From Pomacea canaliculata (lineage: Eukaryota > Mollusca > Gastropoda > Architaenioglossa > Ampullariidae): a stretch of 64,000 nucleotides of DNA. The notes under the pieces are model-generated. The model saw nothing but the letters and a program-made list of their open reading frames with translations, did no database searches and had not been told where the DNA came from. This document shows positions 1-13,100 of the stretch, in pieces (the stretch's first letter is position 1; each line of letters starts with the position of its first letter). Position numbers and translations under genes: made by a program. Where the stretch lies: positions 15,789,100-15,853,099 of the forward strand of contig NC_037592.1 of NCBI RefSeq assembly GCF_003073045.1. Direction: 5' to 3'.

Positions 1-302
1 GAAAGCAGTTGAGTGGCTAGAGTACTGTTTTCAAAACGCAGAAGTATGCAGCACAACAAACTTCTCAATTGACCCAGCTGCCAATGAGTTCATCAATATG
101 AAGGGTTTGGGAAAGTAATTATCACAAAATACTGGCTTCTTAAAAAAAGTGTAGTTCACCATCTCTCCCAGCTAAAGTCATTCTGCCTGTGGAAAACATC
201 ATCTAGACATCAATTGTAGATTTCAAGTTTGTAAAATACTTGGAGTACAAATGTCTTTTGCAGTAGTCGAAAGAATAAAATTTTATGTACTGTATTTTCA
301 AG

Positions 303-752
303 CTGGCTTCTACACACGCAACTTGCCTTACTGGTTGGACTGGATAAAATTCATGTCCTTTTTGCACTTTTCATTCCATGCGGCAATGGTTTTGGAGTTT
401 ACCAATGCACCACCCATCCAGTAAGTTTCCTAATATTTATAAAGTATAACTACTTCAAAGTTTCTTCTTTTTCCGTTGATGTTTAAAGCCTGTTTTTCAT
501 GCAGATTAATGTTTAAGGATCTAATCAGGTTTTTTTTCCCCCACACAGATGTGCATCAACAGCTAACGCCTCACAATTTGCGCAATGTCTAGCCAACAAC
601 TCGACTTGGTGCCATCAGACGATGTGTTGGAGCATTACAATATTGACCCTCACTTCTGGCATCACTTCCTACCGCTGCTACTGTTTATAGCTGCATTTCG
701 CCTCGCTGGCTACCTGGTCCTGCGCTTTGTTTACCGACCCCAATCACAATGA
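303..752 (+). CDS. ABCG-family half-transporter, C-terminal exons (5' part outside the window)
   Basis: Two exons are visible, 303-420 and 549-752, joined by a GT-AG intron with matching phase. The first encodes a segment beginning GFYTRNLPYWLDWIKFMSF, typical of the last extracellular loop and re-entrant region of ABCG transporters. The second begins with a Cys-containing loop that has an NNST glycosylation sequon, and ends with a hydrophobic helix FLPLLLFIAAFRLAGYLVLR before TGA at 750-752. ABCG proteins are ATP-driven half-transporters for lipids or xenobiotics that dimerise in the membrane. The loop and the final helix are in different frames: a single base appears to be missing near 610-630. 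The exact ABCG paralogue cannot be named, because the ATPase half lies upstream of the window. Confidence 0.75.
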
Positions 753-1095
753 TTGGTATTATTTTTATGAACTCATTTGGCATCAGCAGCACGTACTCCT
801 GGGATGTTACATTCAGATGAGTCACCTACAACAGTAAACATGACCAACTGTTCCAGTTTTTGCGGGTGTAGCCATTATTCTACAATTCTATAAACACTTT
901 TAAATGCAAAAATAATGCCCTGAACGTGTGGCAGCAAATTATGACAACAACATCCCTTTTAAAGTGTCATTGCTACTCTTTAATTTTTGCAACTTTTTCT
1001 TAATGGATTGAGCGCCCATAAGATCATATTGTACAAGACATCTGCACGGCAGATAACACATCATCCTGCAACACAACATCTGCACTCAAAGGCAC

Positions 1096-1101
1096 AATAA
1101 A
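1096..1101 (+). other. Polyadenylation signal AATAAA, probable ABCG 3' end
   Basis: A canonical AATAAA lies about 345 bases after the ABCG stop codon. It is only 22 bases short of the RPS10 polyadenylation signal on the opposite strand, so the two convergent transcripts probably end within or overlapping each other. Confidence 0.5.
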
Positions 1102-1123
1102 AGCTTGTACACATTGAAAGTCT

Positions 1124-1129
1124 TTTATT
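1124..1129 (-). other. RPS10: Polyadenylation signal AATAAA of RPS10
   Basis: TTTATT on the + strand reads AATAAA on the minus strand, 32 bases past the RPS10 stop codon. Such a short 3' UTR is typical of ribosomal protein genes. Confidence 0.65.
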
Positions 1130-1160
1130 TATCAGTCCAAGCCCTGAAAGTTCACGACAC

Positions 1161-3654
1161 TTATTCTCGAGGTTGACCTCCAAAGCTGCCACGACCACGG
1201 CCATATCCACTCTGGGGGAAAAAAAAAAAGAGCAAAAATGAAATGATCTTTTTTTTAAAATAATGCTAAAGAATAATAATAGTTTGCTAATTTCCGTCAT
1301 ATTTCAGGATGTTATATACTAAGATTATTTTCACTTATAGATCATGCTATAAAGCCACCAAACTGCACAGTAACAGTAGAAATGGGAATTCAACAAATCA
1401 GGTCACACAGTTTCAAACTTTTAAAATAAGCTGACAGTCAGCATTGGATCAAAGATGCAAAAATTGGAAATAGCTTAGGAGCTTGGGTCCTAAGGGAGAG
1501 AATACAGATTCCACGGATATGCAAACATGTCAGGATAAGAACGATTGGAACAAGAATCTTGATGGTAGGCGTGAAAAATGAATCCAAATCATTTTTTTTT
1601 CAACAAATGTATTATAAATATCAAGAGCTGTTATCTTAAAACCACGGCACCATAGGACCACTAATTTTTGTAGCCAAGCCCGAACCTAACCGAAAACGTT
1701 ACTTGTGAACCGCAAATTAAATGCGAGCTGACAATGTGTTAAATTGATGATATCAGTATTAAAAAAGGATTGCAAAGCACTGTCATATCTGGTGTGCTAA
1801 TGTGGCTAAAGAAAGGAACAGAAAAGTAGAAGTCCAGCAAAATGTAAAAGTAACTTACAAACTGGAAAGATGTATTGGCACCAGCACCCACATCAGACTT
1901 CTTGTCACCATCAGCTGAAAATTATTAAAAGAAACTGATTTAAAACACAGGAAACCTTTGTGTTCAGTCTCAGCAAATGTACAATCAAAAAAAGGTAAAT
2001 GATTTATATAGTGCAGTAGTCCAGAGGGTATGCAGCATTACTTTAATCAAATAAGGAAAAAAGTGAATCACAAATCCTGCATCGAAACAACACATACACA
2101 TCTGTTGATAAAACACATACTAAGATAAAATACTCACGTGGACCACCAGCCTTGCGGTATTCTCTGTCTTGAGCAGGAGCCCTGGGACCACCACCCTCTG
2201 CAGCTATAGACAAAAACAATGCAATACAATCCTGTCACAACACTTAAATGTTTTATTATAACAATTATATCCAAGCCATAAAACACAAGAATACTAGGAT
2301 GCATAAAAGAAAATTTGTGGACAAATGTAGCAAAAACCTCTGGGTAAGTCTGCGTATGCGCAGAAAATGAACAAATGTATGCATACTATTGTAAGACGAG
2401 AGGTTTCATGGAGAAACAAAATTAAACCTATGGGTGTACCTAGATATCTTGATAGATTAGTCAGCGTTTTCTTGGTTTTGCTTATTAATTGTATAATTTT
2501 GCTTCTGCTATTTTATTTCCTATGTTCATTCCAATGATCAAAATATTCCAACCACGCCCAGACACTATTCGTGCAGCTATATTTTTTAACAAAGCAGCAG
2601 CCCTAATGTGCTCTATTATCCTCCACTTTATGGCCATGAACAGTTTTGTAGCTGTACTTTGTATCAGCACACTTTGTAACCTACTCTGCTCAGGCACTGC
2701 ATTCCCTATTCCTGTAAGCAGGAATGTAATCATTATTATCTCTGTGAGTAAACAAATCCTTTTTGACTACATTTGCTTTGCACATCAACAAGATTGCACC
2801 ATCTAATTAGTCTTTTGAAAGCATTTATTTTACCAAACGCCATTCTTGTTTGTGGACAATTAGGCAACAGGACATCTATTCTCCCAATATTTTCAACAGA
2901 TACAACATATCTGACGTTGACTAACCTTTTGGCCTGCTTCGAGGAGCCTCTGGCCTTGTTTGTCTTTTTAATGTGCTTGGTACAATCTCTGCAGGAAGAT
3001 GCAAGAAGTCACGAAGATACTGGATACCCTCATTTGTCAGGTACCAGTAGTAGTGAGACCAGGCAAACTGTTCTCGTACATACCCTTTTGACTTGAGGCT
3101 CTAGAAAAAACAAGAGAATATGTTTATGTAGCAAAAACTTGGTGTCTCTTCCCATTACAAAGTGCTTTAATATTGTGTCTATATCTGTATAGCAGTACTG
3201 CCAAAACTTTATTTGCTAACAGAAGTCTCGCACTTAAGAATACTACTGCTATATAACGTCCGTGATGACCTGCATACCCAAATGCATGAATTCTAGCTAA
3301 ATAAATGTAAACATTCCTTCATCCCAGTAACAATGCACATGTCATCTGGAGCGAGAACAAGCGTACACACCGGCAATGGTTAACAATGCGTGCTTGTCTT
3401 ACATACAATTCACAAATATACACAAATCTGAAACATTTACGTCTGAATGCATACTTATACAAGAATGCTCAAAAATTCAAAATCTTGAGTGACCTGACTA
3501 AAATCAAACTTACTGTAAGAGCCTTGATGACATGTAGGTTTGGTACGTCGATGTCATGATGTTTCGGTGCAAAGAAATCTTTCTTGGCTACCAGTACTCC
3601 CTCCTTGAAGAGGTACTCATAGATGGAGACCCTATTTTTTTTCGGAATCAACAT
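1161..3654 (-). CDS. RPS10: 40S ribosomal protein S10 (eS10)
   Basis: Five coding exons on the minus strand: 3654-3514, 3100-2926, 2203-2138, 1914-1859 and 1211-1161. All have GT-AG borders and compatible phases, giving a 162-residue protein (human S10 has 165). It starts [20 protein letters not shown] and contains the diagnostic block [20 protein letters not shown]. The end is RG-rich ([11 protein letters not shown]), like the human tail that is arginine-methylated. S10 sits on the head of the small ribosomal subunit near the mRNA entry and is needed for translation. An acceptor lies one base before the ATG, so there is a separate 5' UTR exon upstream. The gene is head-to-head with EDEM2 and tail-to-tail with ABCG. 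I saw no clear snoRNA in its introns. Confidence 0.96.
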
Positions 3655-3911
3655 TCTGAAATCACGTAAAACACTTTCTGAGAAACTAACAAATCGAAAT
3701 AGGCGAAATAACAACAGAGACGTAAATACTCGTTTGGCGAATACGAATAAATTTGTGATGCTAAAAATCTTAGATATATTTATAACAAACTAAGACGTAT
3801 TTAATGAAGAAATGGACTCAAGACACCGCTTTATCAGGTTATACTTTCAATTAAACACGAATTTTGTCATAGATGATATCGGACAAACTAAAACAAATTC
3901 TCTCCACGCAC

Positions 3912-3941
3912 TTGCCAAGGGACGCAAAACGGAAAAGGAAG
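3912..3941 (-). promoter_or_regulatory. RPS10: Putative RPS10 transcription start with TOP motif and 5' UTR exon
   Basis: On the minus strand the sequence from 3941 reads as a C followed by a pyrimidine run (CTTCCTTTTCCG), the 5' terminal oligopyrimidine signature of ribosomal protein mRNAs. About 30 bases later there is a usable but non-ideal donor (CAA|GTGCGT). It would splice to the acceptor at 3656 just before the ATG exon. The motif fits the family rule that ribosomal protein mRNAs are TOP mRNAs controlled by mTOR and LARP1. The exact start base is inferred. Confidence 0.4.
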
Positions 3942-4196
3942 TAGCCTTGGGTTCAGTTAACAACTTAATCGAGGAAATAAAAACATTTTTCATAATTAGA
4001 ATACAAAAATTTTATCTTAATAAATTATGATAATCATAAAGCGATATTTAAAGTATATTACTTCTATATTGTAATTAAATACTAAAAACTAATTTTATAA
4101 GATCGTATTTTTTCCGATGTCATTTTGTCGTGGCGAGGTAACTCTTGAGCTAAATGATGACGTCTGCTACGCTTCAAACAGCCGGAGTCACGGAAC
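3942..4196. promoter_or_regulatory. Shared promoter interval between RPS10 (-) and EDEM2 (+)
   Basis: About 255 bases separate the putative RPS10 start from the EDEM2 ATG, so the two divergent genes must share a promoter region. It is very AT-rich from 4000 to 4110. A TGACGTC element occurs at 4158-4164, 33 bases before the EDEM2 ATG. Its ACGT core is shared by CRE and by the UPR elements bound by ATF6 and XBP1, which control EDEM genes in other animals. A CCACG half-site is present at 4129-4133 (minus strand), but without the CCAAT partner of a full ERSE. Confidence 0.45.
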
Positions 4197-7100
4197 ATGC
4201 GGATCTGTAGCTTTGTTTTTGTCTTCTTTGCACTCTTTCAGGGAAAACATGCTACCATATATGACAAAATAGATATCGGTTACTATAGGTATGTCTTAAG
4301 GCTTATTTGAAACATTTTATGAGGTCTGCAAAGAAGTTAAGCACAATATAATGTGTAGGGTAATTGGAAACCTCGATCCACTGTTACAATATATAACACA
4401 TATCTCGTACCATTTTTTTTAGTAATTTGCACATTCATAATAATTATCCTGTACAATAGACCTAACACAATATATTTAGAATAGACAATGTCTGATGTGC
4501 TTGCTGAAGTATCAATGCGTTCTTTACAAGATCGTTTTAATAATACCAGTCCATACATTGCGCACTTACAAAACATAGACACATCAGCAGAAAGTCAAGC
4601 AGCAAAACAGCAGCACATCGTATAATTTTACTGTTAATCTATTAAAAAAATATATAAACTGATACTTTCCTTCTTTCATGTAAAAATATTATGGAAGGAA
4701 ATATGTGACAAAAAAGTGAAAAAAAGTAATTGTCAGTTACATAGTCCTAACAGAGAAACATTTTCATGCAGGGTTAAGCAGGCTGGCAGGTAAACATCCA
4801 TATATCTTGTCTTTTGATTTGTATTTATAGTGAATGAAGAAACAGCTATTACCAAAAATAGTTTTCATTTTTGATGTACTATCTTGTTTTGCTACTGAAA
4901 ACTATTTGCAGGGAAAAGGTGAAACAGATGTTCTATCATGCTTACAACGGTTACATTGAACATGCATATCCTTATGATGAGTTACGACCACTGACATGTG
5001 ATGGCCATGATACATGGGGAAGGTAATTTTGAATCTAATTTGCATTCATAAACTTAAAATGCATGGTTTCTTACAATTCATTCCCAGTATATATTTGCCA
5101 GTTATACCATTTTCTATTCTGATTCTTAAACTTCCTTTTTAATTTCAGCTACTCATTGACACTGATTGATGCATTGGACACTCTTGCAGTGATGGGCAAC
5201 AACACTGAGTTTCGCCGAGTGTCTTATCTGCTGATTGAAAAAGCAGAAAGCTTTTTTGATATGGACATCAATGTCTCTGTCTTTGAGACTAATATCAGAG
5301 GTAAATTTAATAATATTAATAAATGTACATGTATACAGCACACTGTCATATCTTTGGGTTATGTTCTGAGCACTGACCCATTAACATGACAAACATAGAT
5401 ATATGTTACACATCAAACTTTTTGACAATAAGAATAACGAAAGATTATTATTTATTATTGTCATTTAGTTTCAGTTTATGTCTAAGCCTCTATTATATGC
5501 ATTCTTCAGAAGTCTGAAGGATGATGTGTACATAAAGTAGAAATGTAAAGCTCGGTGTCATCTGCAAAAGAATGCCAGGAAAAAAGCAACTGTGACTAAA
5601 CCAAAAGAGGTCACATCATCAGATTCACTGAGCCTGGTTTCGGTTATAATTAAAGTGTCTACAATGTTGTCTTGTATAAACTGAACTTTCTCTCATCTTT
5701 TAGCTGCTTTGTTTATTTTTATTTGACTGGTAATTTAATACTGTATCATTCTCCTTCTGTATCATATACTTTCTCTTTTTTTGCATTATATTCCAGAACT
5801 AATAGTTTCTCCAGTTACAGTTCTATGAAAAAATATTTTCTTCATTTACATTCATTTTATATTTATGCCTTTAGCTAGTTTATAGAAATACAGTTGTAAG
5901 ATTTGTAAAATCAGAATCCTGTAATTCATATTCTGTTTGATTAAAAAAACAGTAGTAGGAGGACTACTCTCAGCGCATTTGATGATGAAAAGGGCAGGAA
6001 TGCTTCTTGAGCCAGGGTGGCCATGTTCTGGGCCTCTTCTACGCATGGCTGAAAACATTGCTCGCAAGCTTCTTCCAGGTATTTCTGCATGAAAGTGGCA
6101 GCAATGGCTAGCAATTTAGCAGTGGTGGCAATCACACAGCTAGGCTAAAATATGACCCTAGTTTAATAACTGCTTCTTTTCTGCTGATTTATTTCAACAT
6201 ATATTTTTTTAAAGATCAGTTTGGAGTCTTAGTGATTTGTAGTCTTGAACAACTAAATCCATGATGCTGAGGAATTCTATGAAACTATTACAAAGTGATC
6301 TGGAAAAATAGTGGACTCTAGGACAATACATATAGCAGGTCACTTACAAAGCATACATGAAATTCTTCTTTGCTAGGATATTTTGCACTTTAAAGGGCAA
6401 CACAAGGCTCAGCGAAAAGGCTGGAAATACAGCATAAAAACAATCCAGTGGTATTTTATGACAAAGAAGCACGATAAATATTATATTAATGTTTTTCTTG
6501 TAATCACACCTGGATTTGTCAATAAAAAATGGAAGTTGCGAAAGGGCAGTATTTCTAACATAAGCATCGTCTGCAGAGCTGAATTTGAAGAGGAAAGATG
6601 CAATCCTCGATAAAGAAAACTGACCAGGACACAATGTGCTGTTGCTGAATTTTCTTTTTGACAGTCAGATTAAGTTAGTTCCTAAAGATAATGGATTAAC
6701 TTTGTTCAGAGATCTGTATAATTTACATCAATAAACTTGTATAATATTTTTATAATGGAATATTTTTTAATGGTAAAAACGTCATTATGAGCAATCAGCT
6801 GTAGCTATAAAATGAAAATGCAATGCTTGAATAACCATCTAATGAAAAAGATTATAGGGTTTATCTTAGACAAACACTCATTTGAAATGTGTTTATATTT
6901 CATGAACAATAATACACATAAAATAATTAATTCAAATACATCTTACTTAGTAACAGAGAATGAACGATAATACGAAGACTGCAATGACCATGATTGTTGC
7001 CCATTCAATTTTGATCTGGAAGATTTGCTTACTATGCAATCTGCCAAATATACTTGGTTTGGACCTTTTTTAATATTAATCAAAGCTTCTAAACAAAGTT

Positions 7101-10100
7101 CAAATCTGTAGGGCTGTTTTCCAAAAGACATGCATAGATTTGTTGGACTCGCTTTACAAATACTACTTATACACAATGGAACTCTCTTGCATAATGGGTA
7201 TTTTTCTTCTGCTTAGCTAGTAGCAGGTGAGAATGCATTGTTTGAAGGCTTATATCTTGAAAATTAAGCATAATTATATACTCATATTTTGGGAATTAAT
7301 ATTTTAAAATGAACTTAACCTGGACATAAAGAAAATATTTGCACTTGTGTTGCCCTTAAATGCTGCTATTCATTCATTCCTTTCTCTTGTACTGGTTGAA
7401 CTAGGCAGGCAATGCTATAAGTTTTAAGACTAATTTGTGATTTATATAGTGTCGTTAGCATACACAGTGATACATATATGTGTGTGTCGTATGCTGCCTA
7501 AAATATCACGAAAGTGCTTTATTTATAATGCAGAAATTGTCTCATTTCCTTGCTGAAATAAGTGTTTATGTAGTAGTTTGACAAATGTTTTGAACCTGAA
7601 GACTGATGCATTTCAGCCTTCGATACTCCCACTGGCATGCCGTATGGGACTGTTAATCTTCGCCATGGGTGTTCCTAAAGGTGAGACAACAGTCACATGC
7701 ACTGCTGGAGTTGGGACATTCATTGTGGAGTTTGGAACTCTAAGCAGACTGACTGGGGATCCAATCTTTGAAAAAGTTGCCATGAAAGCCATAAAGGCTC
7801 TCTGGAATCATCGTTCTCCCTTGAACCTGGTAATCATGGCATGCTCACTTTTTTTTAAATGAAGCTTCAAATTGGCTTATAAACTGCTGACTTAAGTGTG
7901 AACATCATGCCTTCCGCTCCCCTCCAAAAAAAGGTTAAATAGCCCTCAGCAGACATTTAAAAATAAACATTAATTTTTCACTAGCAAAGAACTGATGCAA
8001 CTTTAGACACTATAGCCAGAATTATTGAATGTAGAGAGTTCTGCTTGCACACCTACTTTGAGGTTTAGCATGATCTCAAGGAGTTGTAAGCATGCTTTTT
8101 TTCCTTAAATCTTTTCCTTGTTATGGAATTCCACATTTCTGGGACTCCTGACCAAAAGGTCAGCCTGTAGTGTTTTCTTTTTAAATAAAGTAATAAAACA
8201 TAATTCTGTGCTTTTCAGCTTGGTAATCATGTGGATGTAAGTACTGGAAAGTGGACAGCACTTGATTCTGGAATTGGAGGTGGTGTAGATTCCTACTTTG
8301 AATATCTTGTAAAAGGTGCCATTATGTTTGATAATTCAGAGCTTCTTGAGATGTTCAGAGGTAAGTTTTCTCATGTTATGGTATAATTATTCTTGCTAAA
8401 GTATTGCCTCTTTTTAGTAGAGTCTTCAATAGAAATATGTTGATGGTTAAAGAAAAATTTTGAGTGAAATGATCACCTTTTATCCCGGATTATCTTTTAT
8501 TTTTATTGTTTTGGAGCGTTCATCTAAAGCGGTCTTAATGGTGTTCTGTATGCTAAAGAAGAAAGAGGAAACTGCATTTGCTTTTGAAACTGTTTACTTT
8601 GAAGTAAAATATATTTGAATTTAAAGGGGTTCATTGATTTTGTTGCTCCTCTTTCACTGCATAGTATATGAGCAGAGCATAGTGCAGCATCTGAAGAGAG
8701 ATGACTGGTACATGTGGGCTAACATGAAGAAAGGTGGCATAACTCTGCCTCTCTTCACTTCTTTGGATGCATACTGGCCAGGCATTCAGGTAATATATAT
8801 GTGTACATGTGCAAGCATGTATGTGAACACATATCATGCCCTTTCATATGCACAAGAGAGGGAATTGGATGGGCTTATTTGGAGTGGTAGACATCAAGGT
8901 GGAGAAGGCTAGTGTAAAAAGAGAGAAGAGGGGCTGGTTTTTCATCATTAGAAGCTGTCACAGACATTGATGTAAAGATTACAGGAAAAAGTCAACATGC
9001 CAAAAAATCCAATATTCTAAAGAAAAAATGAATACCACACCTTTCTAGGAAGAAACAGACTCCACTCTCCTACACATAGTGTCCTTCCACTTGCCGTGTC
9101 TCAATGGGAAGGGAAGTGCTGGCTGGCGACAGTTAATTAAATTGTTTCCCTTTTTCTTTTTCCACTTTCTTTAAAAAAAAAAAGTTAGTCATGCAACATG
9201 TGCGGCTTGGCCGCCCTCGCTGTGTTGGATGCTTAGTCTCATGTCACCCTTCTGTAATAGAAGCATATTCCTTATTAGATATAATGTCTGCATTGGGATC
9301 TAGCATAGTATTGTTGCACAATATTTTTTTCCCACTGTTCTCTAATGCCTTTGAAAGCACATCTTGAGCAATGTATAATACTTCTTCCATCACAGTTTAA
9401 TTCTTTGTTTAATACAAGAACAGCATTTTGGCATATTATCATGTTGTTGAGTGATAGGTACTGTTTTGTTTTTTGTGCTGCAGATATTGTGTCTCATTAA
9501 TACTTTTTCAGTGTTACTCAAGATGCTTCATTATCCCACCTCCACTACACACAGCATTTCCAATGATTAAATCATTCACCTTTTTCCAGTCTTGGTGTAA
9601 TCAATCTTTTATCACTATAGAGCATGCTTGGCGATTTGGATAGTGCCATGAAGACCATACACAACTTCCACCAGGTATGGCAGCAGTTTGGTGCTACCCC
9701 AGAGTTTTACAACATTCCAAAAGCTGAAGTACATCAGGGAAGAGAAAGTTATCCCTTGCGTCCAGGTACTCGATCTGCAGTCAATAAGTTGTGATACATG
9801 GCAGCACATAAGTGTCATTTTATGTAAAAATATATTTTGAGCAGATAGAACTGATTTTGATTGTTGTCTTTTCAAACACAAAATGGGATGGATATATGTA
9901 GGACTGATTGTCATCTCAGCAGACTAGTTAAAAATGATCAATGGCTGCTGCAGATATATCAGCCTCTATTAGTCCACTGTTATGCTCAGTACTGTTAGTA
10001 TTAGTACATTACTGTATTATTGCTGTTATTGCTGACGTCACACAATGACAAGATCAAAATAGGATGATGAACCTGTCAGTCATAATTTTGTGAAAGAGTT

Positions 10101-13100
10101 GGGCAGGGATGGACAATATTAATACTCAGTGCTTATTGAAAAGCAGACTTACTCAGTTACTCTTCTTCCCCTGCATGCATGCATAGATCCGCACACACAC
10201 ACACACATATTTATTCTCATTATGAAGGCTAATCATTGATTAGTTTGAGTTTATTTATTCTTTATATTTTTCTTTGTCTATACAGAACTGATAGAAAGTA
10301 CAGTTTATCTGTACCGTGCAACACGTGACCCCTTTCTTCTGAAAATGGGAGTTGACATGGTAGAGTCCATTGAACATGTTGCTCGCACCAAATGTGGTTA
10401 TGCTACGGTGAGAGCATTTATTTTTATGTATTAATCGGAATGAGTCTGATGATAATGAATTTCAAGTCTGCATTTTTCTATTAAATACTGATCTGCCTTA
10501 TGCAGATCACAAGTTTACAAAAGATAACTTAATGAGAAAATACCAGAAATTGAAGTGAGTGGTAATCAAAGAAATAACCGAATGTCTGGAAAGTGGAAGA
10601 CATTTTAGGTTTCTAACCCCAGATGCGTAACTTGTTTCTAAAATTAAGAACTATTCTAAAGAACTAAATGTTTTTTAGGAATGCTATTATGTCATTCAGA
10701 TGCACTACATGCATTTTTTTCTATATTTAAACAGCTCCGTGTTGTTCTAAACTGGCTACATTAGTTTTAATAACAATAAGCACATTTTGAAAGTAATTAC
10801 TGCAGCTATCAGAATCACCTTCAGACTTTGAGATTTACACGCAAATAATTATTAAGAGACCAGTAAAAATCAATAGCATTAAACAGATTTTAGAAATGCC
10901 AAGAAAGTAAACATCTTACCCCTTAAAAAAAAAAACCAAGAATTTAAAACAGACAAGGCTACAAATTTAATTTTTCTTAAAGCACTTTTTATTTATTTTT
11001 TTAAACAAATCTGGCCTCAGAAATTGTGCCTTTTGTGCAGTTTGTACCGAGCACAAAAAAGATCTTTCAGATCGTTTTTTAATTCATACCTTTTTTTCTT
11101 TGATAGATTTGCTGGCTCACACACAAATATATGCTTCAAGAATGAAGTGAACATTTCTCAAGAAATAACATAACAGTGACATAAATTGTAAAAATGATAG
11201 GTAAAAGGTGCACTACTAAAAAAAAAAAAAAACCTCAACCAAAAGCCTGGCAATAGACAACATTTGAAATTTTTGGCAATAATCTTCTCAAGTGCTTCTC
11301 AGTAATTCATTCAATACAATCATACAGTCACATAGTATTCATTCTCATCAAGATTTTCAAGGTACTCACACATGGAACTGTAAGAATGTAAACTAAGCCA
11401 TTTATATTCATCAGAATATTCAATAATAGAATGGTCAAGAAGCTACACATTGACATTTCTGAACATGAAAGGTAGTGTTGATACTAATGAAACATTACTA
11501 AGACTAGAGGTGATCTCTATCTGCTGCGAATTTTCATGAGTCACATTAGTCAGCATTTTTGGTAGCTCTGTTTAGAAAATTCATGAGAAACAAGGTTGGG
11601 CGTTTGAAACTGCCAATTTTTCTCATGGTAAGCCCAGACTTGGTTCAGATACTAAACACAGTGATGAGCAAACAAAAGAAGTCTAAGTGACGTTTTGGAT
11701 GAAGATCACATGAACGCATAATTCTCTATGCTAATCTTGAATTTGACAAGTAAGCAATATATTCACTAGTTATCCTTTTGCTGGTTTTCTATGGTAGGGG
11801 AGGGTGATGGTGGCTGTTTTTTAACGAACATGTGCATACGTGAGCAAAAGTCATGCATAAACAGTTTTATCATTTTTAAAATGACTTTAATGAAAAATGT
11901 TTTGTGGTATGCACTACGTTTAGGACCTATACAAATGTTTTAACAAAATACATTTAGGGCCGAAAATTGTTTAAAATTAGGATCACTCTGCAGATGTCAT
12001 ATATCTCATGTTACAATCTGTTTTGCCAGCTGAGGTGATATATATATTGTTGTCCATTATATATTACCTCCTGAATGCAGCTATAGCCAAGAGAACAGCT
12101 CAGCAAGATGAATGTTTGCATTTTCAAATTGTAAAGGAAACTAAAGCTGTGGAAAAGCAGAGATCACTGAAATAGGGCCTTAAAGCATGCACATAAAGCT
12201 TGAAACAAAGCCACTGCTTTAGAGTTGTCCTGGTGCGATCTTTTTAAATTTGTTGTTGTTGATTGCAGGTAAAAGATGTGCGAGACCATCGCCTCGAAAA
12301 TCGCATGGAATCTTTCTTCTTGGCAGAGACAACAAAGTATTTATATCTTTTATTTGATCAGGACAACTTCCTACACAACAGTGGTGGACATGCCACTTTG
12401 GTGCACACACCTAATGGAGACTGTGTGCTGGATGCAGGAGGCTACATTTTCAACACAGAAGCTCATCCTATTGATCTGGCAGCAGTCCATTGCTGCAGTG
12501 CACAAAAGAAGGAGGAAGAGAAAGTTTTGCAGGAGTTCCATGACAGCCTGAATATTTTGGAACTTCTAGATATCGTCAACACCATGGATGTCAAAAAGAT
12601 TGGCAAAAAGCTCAAGAAAAGAAAGAGAAAACTGAATGATGTTCCCCAGTATGTGATGCCCCCAGAGCCTTTCAAAGAAGAAATGCTGCAGAATGTTACT
12701 CATGTCTTAGTAGAGAACATGACAGTATCCCATCACATAAATACATCCTTGTCTGAGGGAGAGCAATTAGTGACAAGAGATGTCCCTTCAGATGCTGAAC
12801 TGAGACCAGAAGGCATTTTATCAGAGCCAGTCTCTGACAAAGTGAAATCTGAACATGACACAGCCTATGGAAACTTGCAAACACATGAGGTATTACCTAC
12901 AGAATCTACACTGAAGACTGATATGCAGCCTCCAGTGGTTGAATCAAGCCAGCCTAGCACAGATTTGACACATGGTATCAAAGTGAACAGCCAGGAGGTA
13001 ATAACAAAAACAGGGCGCAAAAAACAAACTTTTGAGCTTGCTCAGCAACTCCTGGACCTGTTATCTACAGTGACCAACAAGGGGTCAGAAGCAGAAATAA

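Noticed and set aside
1-117. Open + strand frame of 38 codons from the window edge (contains VEWLEYCFQNAEVC)
   Set aside because: It is open and non-repetitive, but it does not splice in phase to the ABCG exon and lies inside what must be an ABCG intron. There is too little to support a gene.
2485-2806. Overlapping ORFs on both strands in an RPS10 intron
   Set aside because: No splice borders, no recognised domain, and open on both strands because of base composition.
1164-3513. Possible snoRNA genes in RPS10 introns
   Set aside because: I looked for C/D-box pairs on the sense strand and saw none properly spaced; H/ACA types cannot be judged by eye.
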